Assembly: GCF_014648875.1 (NCBI RefSeq)
Contig: NZ_BMRY01000005.1
Span: forward strand, 372,001 to 436,000
Direction: 5' to 3'
Length of the DNA stretch: 64,000 nt
DNA from: Streptomyces parvus
Lineage (GTDB): Bacteria > Actinomycetota > Actinomycetes > Streptomycetales > Streptomycetaceae
Below, one piece after another: positions 58,586 through 64,000 of this stretch. Position 1 is the stretch's first letter; the number at the start of each line of letters is the position of its first letter. The position numbers and the translations under genes are program-made. The notes beneath the pieces are model-generated. The model was not told the origin of the DNA, did no database searches, and was given only the letters and a program-made list of their open reading frames with translations.

Positions 58586-59332
58586 TCACATCCGGGATCT
58601 CAGCACGTCGACCTCACAGCCCGGCGAGAACGGGTCGAACCCGTGCTCGACGAGCCAGCGGACTCCCAGCAGGCTCCGCACTGCCCACCACGCACGGACC
58701 ACTTCGAGGTCGACGTCTCCGCCATAGCCGACGAGGACGTCGCCGAGGTGCTCCTCGTGTCCGAGCGTGAAGGTGGCAAGGTCGTACAGCGCATCGCCGC
58801 GGCCCGCCTCGGACCAGTCGATGATGCCCGTGACCTCGTCACCGTCGACGAAGACGTGTGCGATCTGTAGGTCGCCGTGCGTGAACGCCGGAGTCCACGG
58901 CCTGAACGCCGCCTCGGCGACCTGGCGGTTACGGGTGACCAGGTCGGCGGGCAGGAGCTCGTTCGCCACGAGCAACGCGCACTCGGCGTCGAGATCCGCA
59001 GCCAGCTCGCCGACGCCTCGGCCTGCCCGGCCGACCCTCGGCGGCAATGGCGCGTCGTGCAGCCTCCGGATCGCGGCACCCGCCGCGGCCCCCGCCGCCG
59101 GTGACCCGGTCGACGGCCCGCCGAGGCGCCCCAGCGTCGCCCCCGGGACGGTGGAGATCGCCAGCACGGGCGGCTTGCGCCACAGGACTTCCGGCGTCGG
59201 TACGGGCGCGAGGGCCATCGCCTCGACCTCGACGTCGATACGCGCCTGATCGGCGTCCACCTTCAGGAACACGTCACCGACGCGCAGGGTCGCGCGCTCG
59301 GAGTGAGCGACGACGACTTGGACCTCATCCAC
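58586..59332 (-). CDS. Aminoglycoside phosphotransferase-like kinase (APH family)
   Basis: 248 aa from a GTG at 59332 (GAGGTGG upstream); the longer frame lies antisense to the DUF397 gene. Kinase features: LRVGDVFLKVDAD (nucleotide-binding Lys), FTHGDLQIAHVFVDGDEVTG (HGD catalytic loop) and IIDWSEAGRGDALYDLATF (metal-binding Asp in IDW). Small-molecule kinase fold; not necessarily antibiotic resistance. Substrate unknown. Confidence 0.9.
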   Translation of the reverse strand: MDEVQVVVAHSERATLRVGDVFLKVDADQARIDVEVEAMALAPVPTPEVLWRKPPVLAISTVPGATLGRLGGPSTGSPAAGAAAGAAIRRLHDAPLPPRVGRAGRGVGELAADLDAECALLVANELLPADLVTRNRQVAEAAFRPWTPAFTHGDLQIAHVFVDGDEVTGIIDWSEAGRGDALYDLATFTLGHEEHLGDVLVGYGGDVDLEVVRAWWAVRSLLGVRWLVEHGFDPFSPGCEVDVLRSRM

Positions 59333-59357
59333 GGTGACCGCCACCTCGGCCGGATCC

Positions 59358-59579
59358 CTAAAAGGAGCCGTCCCGAACAGCCGTGACGAAGGCCTGCCAC
59401 TGCTCGGGGCCGAAGGTGTGCGCGCCGAGGGCGCGGTCCTTGCTGTCGCGGACCGCGTGGCGGCCGGAGGCCAGGAAGGCATGCTCGACGCAGTTGTTGT
59501 TCGACCCGCTGTACGTGCTCTTGTGCCAACGTGCACACTCAAGCTCGGTCTTCGGAACGCGAGCCGATCCCTCGATCAT
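59358..59579 (-). CDS. DUF397 domain protein
   Basis: 73 aa: ARWHKSTYSGSNNNCVEHAF, HAVRDSKDRAL and WQAFVTAVRDG are the DUF397 pattern. GAGGAAAG precedes the ATG, and the start overlaps the stop of the truncated XRE gene. The DUF397 half of the pair is intact although its partner is broken. Confidence 0.92.
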   Translation of the reverse strand: MIEGSARVPKTELECARWHKSTYSGSNNNCVEHAFLASGRHAVRDSKDRALGAHTFGPEQWQAFVTAVRDGSF

Positions 59580-59845
59580 GATCTGCTTTCCTCGATAAGG
59601 TCGCGAATGTACTGCCGGGATGCGGTGGGCGACAGCGCGGCGGCAGTCAGTTCGTCCCACGCCTTGCCGTAAGCCTGAACATCGAGGTTCTGCTCCAGCA
59701 ACGTACCACCGGTGATGTGCTCCAACCACACCACTTCCACCGGCGGATCGGCCTGCAGTCCGAGGATGGAGAACGACACGTACTGCTCGATCGGCAGGGC
59801 GGAGTTCAGCGGCAGCACCTGAATGGTGACGTTCGGCGCCGAGCC
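59576..59845 (-). pseudogene. C-terminal remnant of an XRE/DUF5753 regulator
   Basis: The frame reads APNVTIQVLPLNSALPIEQY, then LGLQADPPVEVVWLEHITGG and ends RQYIRDLIEESRS, the last ~90 residues of DUF5753. The HTH and first two thirds are gone; homology stops at about 59845. An internal ATG at 59818 could still yield an 80-aa peptide. Confidence 0.8.
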
Positions 59846-59849
59846 CGCT

Positions 59850-59935
59850 ACGGGAGAACGCCCCTGGGCTCCTGGACCTGGGCTCCATCGACGCCAGGAC
59901 CGCCCGACGCCTGATCCGCGCCCTTCAGTTCTGAA
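59850..59935 (+). pseudogene. Tail of an unidentified gene at the same breakpoint
   Basis: A plus-strand frame reads RENAPGLLDLGSIDARTARR, then LIRALQF and TGA. It has the look of a real protein C-terminus (amphipathic helix, good codon use) with no body upstream, because the truncated XRE sequence begins there. Tentative. Confidence 0.35.
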
Positions 59936-59955
59936 CGGCCCTCCGCCCCCGGTCG

Positions 59956-60171
59956 TCAGTGGTCTTTACGGCGCTCCACGTCGAAGCGGTACAACACCCG
60001 CACCAGTCGCCACACTCCGGCCGCCCCACCCACCAGGGCTCCCCCCGTCAGCACACCTTTGGACGCTGAACCGGAGAGATCGAAGGCGAGAGTGAGCACC
60101 AGCGCGGGGGCGAAGACAGCTGCGGCAAGAACGGCAGCAGTCACCAGGGCGAAGACGATCTCCACCGTCAT
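59956..60171 (-). CDS. Small membrane protein
   Basis: 71 aa from the ATG at 60171 (GGGAGAAGGA just upstream); an ATG at 60210 would add 13 residues. Two hydrophobic segments (IVFALVTAAVLAAAVFAPAL and TGGALVGGAAGVWRLV) and a basic C-terminus. Unknown function. Confidence 0.6.
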   Translation of the reverse strand: MTVEIVFALVTAAVLAAAVFAPALVLTLAFDLSGSASKGVLTGGALVGGAAGVWRLVRVLYRFDVERRKDH

Positions 60172-60334
60172 CGCGTCCTTCTCCCACCGCGACTCGCGCC
60201 CCATGTCCATGCCGGAAGTCTCGCACCACGGTCCAACCCAAGAACGGCGCAACGCCCGGTCGGGCCCAGCTTCATTCCCGAACTACCCCCTCCCGCAAGC
60301 CCATTGACAGAGGCAACCCCTGACGAGATTCTGC

Positions 60335-60346
60335 GAGAGCGCTCTT
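60335..60346. promoter_or_regulatory. LacI-type operator upstream of the secreted GH43 gene
   Basis: AGAGCGCTCT, a perfect 10-bp palindrome with the same AGCGCT core as the sites at 39269 and 49823, 55 bp before the GH43 start. Confidence 0.5.
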
Positions 60347-60399
60347 CTATCGATGTAAATCGCCATCCCATCGAAACCCCCACCCAGGAGCGAGCCCCC

Positions 60400-61536
60400 A
60401 TGAGCGAGCCCATGAGCGACCCCACACGCAAGCCCAGGAGACCCCTCCGCCGCCCGTCCACCTTCGGCGCGCTCGCACTGGCCGCCGCCCTCGCCGCGAC
60501 GCTCCTCCTCTCGCCGCCCGACACCGCCCAGGGCGCACCCCCCACCCGTGAGGCGGCTCCGCAGGGGCAGACCGGTCTGCGGGCGGCCGACCCCAGCGTG
60601 TTGCGGGTGGGCAGTACGTACGTCGGCGTCCAGTCGACCGGCGGCGGCATCGTCGTGCGGCAGGCGTCGTCCACGGACGGTCTTGCCACCGCGCCCGCCC
60701 GGCAGGTCTGGGCAGACAGCCGGGGGCGCGGGGAGGTCTGGGCTCCCGAGATCGTGATGGACGGCGGGCGGTACTACATCTACTTCACCGCCGGCGTCGG
60801 GGCCGCCCACCGCATGTTCGTCATCAGCTCGGCCTCGCCGGACAGCGGGTACGGGGCCGAGACCCAACTCGCCCTTCCCGACGACAAATGGGCCATCGAC
60901 GGCACCCTGTTCACCTTCGAGGGGCAGCGCTGGTTCGTCTGGTCCGGGTGGGCGGGCGGCACCAACGTCGAGCAGAACCTCTACATCGCCCGGATGAGCA
61001 GCCCGACCCAGCCCACCGGCGCGCGGTACGTCATCTCGCAGCCGCGCGAGAGCTGGGAGCGGGTGGTCGGCAACCCGTTCATCAACGAGAGCCCCGAGGC
61101 CATCAAGGATCCGAACGGGCAACTGCACATCGCGTACTCCGCCAACGGCAGTTGGAGCGAGCAGTACTGCCTGGCGGACCTGCGCCTGCGCAAGGGCGGG
61201 GACCCCACCCACGTATGGGACTGGTACAAGTCGAACGGCTGCCTGTTCGGCTCCAACCGCGCGACCATGATGGCAGGTTGGGACCCGACGCTGTACGTGA
61301 ACGGGCCCGGCCACCACACCTTCGTCCTGCTGCACGGCGACATCAACACCAGCCCGCCCGCAGGCCCGAAGTTCCCGTCGATGTACCACGCGGTCGCGAA
61401 GGGCACCCCGTACTCCTGGGCCAATCGCCACTGGTACACCGGCACGTTCGCCTGGTGGGGCAACACAACGTACTCACGGGCCAACGTCCCGGGGCCCAAC
61501 ACGGACACGGGATGGAGCCTGAAGTTCTTCGAGTGA
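60400..61536 (+). CDS. Secreted GH43-family glycosidase
   Basis: 378 aa from the ATG at 60400 (AGGAG upstream). Signal peptide through about residue 48 (ALALAAALAATLLLSPPDTA). Propeller with RAADPSVLRVGSTYV (catalytic Asp), WAPEIVMDGGRYYIYFTAG, and NESPEAIKDPNGQLHIAYSA (general acid Glu). Arabinan- or xylan-directed enzyme acting outside the cell. The operator-like site suggests regulation like the pectin locus 6 kb away. Confidence 0.9.
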   Translation: MSEPMSDPTRKPRRPLRRPSTFGALALAAALAATLLLSPPDTAQGAPPTREAAPQGQTGLRAADPSVLRVGSTYVGVQSTGGGIVVRQASSTDGLATAPARQVWADSRGRGEVWAPEIVMDGGRYYIYFTAGVGAAHRMFVISSASPDSGYGAETQLALPDDKWAIDGTLFTFEGQRWFVWSGWAGGTNVEQNLYIARMSSPTQPTGARYVISQPRESWERVVGNPFINESPEAIKDPNGQLHIAYSANGSWSEQYCLADLRLRKGGDPTHVWDWYKSNGCLFGSNRATMMAGWDPTLYVNGPGHHTFVLLHGDINTSPPAGPKFPSMYHAVAKGTPYSWANRHWYTGTFAWWGNTTYSRANVPGPNTDTGWSLKFFE

Positions 61537-61585
61537 GCCGTACGGCCGTCGGCGACGAGGATGGAACCGTGAGTTCGTCCGAAGG

Positions 61586-61852
61586 TCAGTGGTCGGCGAC
61601 GGTCATGGGTCGCTGCAGGATCCACCGGTGTACGGGCGGGGTGATGCCGGCACCCACGACGAATCCGATCACTACGCTCCCGCTCGCGTTCGCGATCGTC
61701 CCGATCAGCGCGCACAGAACCATGCCGACCACGACCAGGCCCGCGACCTTCGTACGCGAGGCCTGCTGGTTCAGCCACTGCACGGTCGCGTGGGTGGTGA
61801 GATACGCGGTGGATCCGAACGCGGCCAATGCCAGAACGGTCAGAGCGTCCAT
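61586..61852 (-). CDS. Small two-helix membrane protein
   Basis: 88 aa from the ATG at 61852 with GAGG nine bases upstream. Two to three hydrophobic segments (LTVLALAAFGSTAYLTTHA and VAGLVVVGMVLCALIGTIA, then VVIGFVVGAGITPPVHRW). Resembles small hypothetical proteins of actinobacteria and their phages; unknown function. Confidence 0.7.
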   Translation of the reverse strand: MDALTVLALAAFGSTAYLTTHATVQWLNQQASRTKVAGLVVVGMVLCALIGTIANASGSVVIGFVVGAGITPPVHRWILQRPMTVADH

Positions 61853-62039
61853 TCCGCAAACCTCGGCTTCCTGTGGCGCTCCCCATGGGCAGAGCATTGT
61901 GGTCGATTGAGCGGAATGAACACACTAACGATCTTGGCGGGATGATCAAATTCATCTGAGCAATCCCTGAGGAAGCCGCTCACGGCTCCCTGGCCCCAAG
62001 CCCCGGCCCCTGGTCCCCCGGGCCCGCGGCCCCCGGCCG

Positions 62040-63230
62040 TCAAGCCCGGTCGCAGTAGCCCCGCTGGAACGCGGACCAGAAGTCCTCGTCGATCCCGGTG
62101 TCGGCGAGCGGGCTCCAGTTGGTGTGGGCGACGAGTTGCTTGCGGCCGTCGCGGCCGTTGAGGGCGAAGGTGAGATAGCCGGGCGCGGTGCCGCCGTGGC
62201 CGTACGCCGGACCGCAGTCGGTGGCGTAGACGTACACGCCCAGGCCGTAAGCGACGGCGGGCGGGGCGCTGCCGGTCGTGGGGACGGTGTCGGTGAGCAT
62301 CGAGCGCAGGAGGCCCTGCGGCAGCAGGCGCCCTCGCAGCAGCGCCCGGTAGAAGCGCGCGAGGTCCGCCGCCGTGGTGACCAGGGCGCCCGACGCCCCC
62401 GCCTCGGACGGGCTGAGCCCGGTGATGTCGAACCGGGTGGCGTCGGGTGCGTCCGGCAGCAGGGCCGAGACGTCCGTGTAGCCGCGCGCGTGAGGCCCCT
62501 CGATCGTGCGCCGCGCCAGGGGGTAGGAGGTGTCACGCAGTCCGAGGGGCGTGAGGACGCGGCGTTCGAGGTTGGCGCGCAGGTCGCGGTCGGTGACCCG
62601 TTCGACGATCAGGTCGAGCAGCAGGTAGTTGGTGTTGGAGTACCGGAACCGGGTTCCGGGGGTGGGGAAGTACCGGGGCTCGTCCAGGCCGATGGCGAGG
62701 AGCCGGTCTCGGGGCCAGTACTGGTCGAGGCCGCGGAAGTGCGGGATCAGCCCGTCGATGTAGTCGTACAGCCCGCTCGTGTGGTTGAGCAGCTGGCGGA
62801 CGGTGATGGGTGCGCCGGACAGGGCGTTGTCGGCGCGGACCTGGTCGGGCAGCAGCTCGTCCACGGTGTCGTCGAGTCGCAGCCGGTGTTCGGCGACGAG
62901 TTGCAGGACGACCGTCGCGGTGAAGGTCTTGGTGATGCTCCCGGCGCGGAACTTCAGGTCCGGCCGCATCGGCGTACCGGTGGACCGGTCGGCCACGCCG
63001 GCCGCGGCGGAGCGGACCCGGGCGCCGTCGTGGGCGAGGAGGAAGGCGCCGGGGTTGGGGTTCGGGGCGGCCACGACCTTTTCCGCCAGGGCGCGCAGGG
63101 CGGAGTCGGGGCGGCTCTCGGCGGCGGCCACGCCCCGGTCGGCCGGCCGGCCCGCGGCGGCCGTGCCGGATGAGAGCAGGGCGAGAACAAGTGCCAGGCC
63201 TAAAAGGCGGGTTGAGCGTCGACGGAACAT
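62040..63230 (-). CDS. Exported serine hydrolase (beta-lactamase/D-Ala-D-Ala carboxypeptidase family)
   Basis: 396 aa; AAGGAG before the ATG at 63230. Sec signal (LLGLALVLALLSSGTAAAG). Penicillin-recognising fold: S-x-x-K in RAGSITKTF, the second motif YSNTNY (Tyr-Ser-Asn) and a C-terminal GHGGTAPGY in place of KTG, as in class C-like/esterase members. Probably a peptidase or esterase of the cell envelope. Divergent from a TetR gene. Confidence 0.93.
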   Translation of the reverse strand: MFRRRSTRLLGLALVLALLSSGTAAAGRPADRGVAAAESRPDSALRALAEKVVAAPNPNPGAFLLAHDGARVRSAAAGVADRSTGTPMRPDLKFRAGSITKTFTATVVLQLVAEHRLRLDDTVDELLPDQVRADNALSGAPITVRQLLNHTSGLYDYIDGLIPHFRGLDQYWPRDRLLAIGLDEPRYFPTPGTRFRYSNTNYLLLDLIVERVTDRDLRANLERRVLTPLGLRDTSYPLARRTIEGPHARGYTDVSALLPDAPDATRFDITGLSPSEAGASGALVTTAADLARFYRALLRGRLLPQGLLRSMLTDTVPTTGSAPPAVAYGLGVYVYATDCGPAYGHGGTAPGYLTFALNGRDGRKQLVAHTNWSPLADTGIDEDFWSAFQRGYCDRA

Positions 63231-63254
63231 CGTGGACTCCTTCGCCGATAGCAA

Positions 63255-63272
63255 TATAGTCATACGGTTATA
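63255..63272. promoter_or_regulatory. Possible TetR operator
   Basis: TATA-ending imperfect inverted repeat (TATAGTCATACGGTTATA) between the divergent serine hydrolase and TetR genes. Only about half of the positions are symmetric. Confidence 0.35.
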
Positions 63273-63280
63273 GCACGCGA

Positions 63281-63286
63281 TACCGT
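63281..63286 (+). promoter_or_regulatory. -10 of the terminal TetR gene
   Basis: TACCGT, six bases before the ATG at 63293; leaderless layout. Confidence 0.45.
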
Positions 63287-63292
63287 CCTCGT

Positions 63293-63940
63293 ATGCCGAG
63301 AGTCGCCGACCACGACGCCCGCCACGGGCAGATCAGTGACGCCGTCCAGCGCCTGATCGTGCGGGACGGCCTGGCCGCCGTGACCGTCGCCCGGACCGCC
63401 GCCGAAGCGGGCATGTCCGTGGGCCTGGTGCAGCACTACTTCACGGCGAAGGACGAGATGCTGCTGACGACGTTCACCCGCGTCAACGAGCGGTTCACCG
63501 CACGTGTCGACGCTGCGGTGAACCGGGGCGAGGCCGAGGGCCTCACCATCGCCGCCATGCTGCGGCAGGCGCTGGCCGAACTGGTTCCGCTCGGCGACGC
63601 CCGCCGGGCTGAGTTCCTGGTCCGGCTCGCCTTCTCGGGCCAGGCCGCCCACAACACCCGCCTCGCGGCCGTGCAGCGGGAGACCCTCGCGGGGGTCCGC
63701 GCGCGCGTCAGGCAGGCCATCGACAACGGTACGGAGTGCGGCGAGGTCGACAAGGGTGTCGACGCCGGCCAACAGGCCCTGCGGATCGTCGCGTTCACCG
63801 AGGGGCTCGCCCTGCACACACACATCGACCCGGGCAGCACCCCGGAGGCGGCCGCCCTCGCCGCCCTGGACGACCAGCTCGGCCGCGTGTTCACCGGGAC
63901 GTGCCGCCACCACCGAGCACAGACCCGCGCGAGCCGGTGA
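63293..63940 (+). CDS. TetR-family regulator
   Basis: 215 aa. HTH: AVQRLIVRDGLAAVTVARTA, then AEAGMSVGLVQHYFTAKDEM. The C-terminal domain starts LTIAAMLRQALAEL and resembles the BetI-like ligand domain (TetR_C_6). No Shine-Dalgarno. Likely represses the divergent serine hydrolase. Only 60 bases of apparently empty sequence follow before the window ends. Confidence 0.92.
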   Translation: MPRVADHDARHGQISDAVQRLIVRDGLAAVTVARTAAEAGMSVGLVQHYFTAKDEMLLTTFTRVNERFTARVDAAVNRGEAEGLTIAAMLRQALAELVPLGDARRAEFLVRLAFSGQAAHNTRLAAVQRETLAGVRARVRQAIDNGTECGEVDKGVDAGQQALRIVAFTEGLALHTHIDPGSTPEAAALAALDDQLGRVFTGTCRHHRAQTRASR

Positions 63941-64000
63941 CCCCACGCCTTCGACAGAGACTCCGCGCGAGTCGTTGACAGGAACTCCACCCCACGGGAT

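Noticed and set aside
1..64000. CRISPR arrays, tRNA, rRNA, insertion sequences or prophage
   Set aside because: No regularly spaced direct repeats, no cloverleaf or rRNA-like stretch, no transposase or integrase motifs were found.

Overview
The window is high-GC actinobacterial chromosome, almost certainly Streptomyces. The evidence is the GC-rich third codon positions, frequent GTG/TTG starts and GTGA/ATGA gene overlaps, several apparently leaderless promoters, XRE(DUF5753)-DUF397 gene pairs, an FbiC-type F420 enzyme, F420/LLM oxidoreductases, a DmdR/IdeR-type iron box and Tat-type and lipoprotein secretion signals. I see no rRNA, tRNA, CRISPR array or complete insertion sequence.

Layout. 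1-3.5 kb: an XRE/DUF397 pair, a membrane-anchored small protein, and a divergent unknown gene/TetR pair around a palindromic operator, followed by a remnant of an AraC-family C-terminus. 3.5-14.2 kb: a secreted NPP1 (necrosis-inducing-like) protein and then two paralogous copies of a four-gene cassette, 4568-8348 and 10361-14155. Each copy has a small helical protein, a ~725-aa protein with an N-terminal WxG hairpin, and two small membrane-anchored proteins. An aldo/keto reductase and a methyltransferase lie between the copies. This duplicated cassette is the best candidate for an undescribed system. 14.2-26.5 kb: fbiC, a HAD hydrolase with hexanucleotide repeats, an Lrp regulator and SMP-30 lactonase, a FAD monooxygenase with a divergent TetR, a solitary class B PBP, an F420-type LLM oxidoreductase, a Tat-exported PHP-domain protein and a Sel1-like membrane protein. 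26.5-32.4 kb: an iron-box-controlled divergon (Ntn acylase fused to a siderophore-type GNAT, facing a siderophore-interacting protein), a small membrane protein and an APC permease.

32.5-39 kb: a five-gene catabolic cluster on the minus strand (ALDH, D-aminoacylase-like amidohydrolase, LLM, SDR, LLM) with three CTGAC-N5-(G/A)TCAG palindromes. 39.4-54.4 kb: a pectin/arabinan/uronate utilisation locus. It has two secreted PL1 pectate lyases, a sugar ABC importer (binding lipoprotein and two permeases, no ATPase), a GH43 enzyme, a DUF6807 protein, a Gfo/Idh/MocA oxidoreductase, an IlvD/Edd dehydratase, a DapA-family lyase, a GntR regulator and a divergent uronate dehydrogenase. Most of its genes overlap by four bases, and LacI-type GAAAGCGCTTTC-like sites mark two of its promoters. 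The genes read as an oxidative route: extracellular cleavage, import, oxidation of the uronic acid or sugar to an aldonic/aldaric acid, dehydration, then decarboxylating or dehydrating cleavage towards 2-oxoglutarate semialdehyde.

54.4-64 kb: a more mosaic stretch. It has a truncated imine-reductase remnant beside a lower-GC orphan gene, a VOC protein, an aldo/keto reductase, small orphan genes, an aminoglycoside-phosphotransferase-like kinase, a DUF397 gene whose XRE partner is truncated at a recombination scar, a second secreted GH43, a small membrane protein, and a divergent serine hydrolase/TetR pair.
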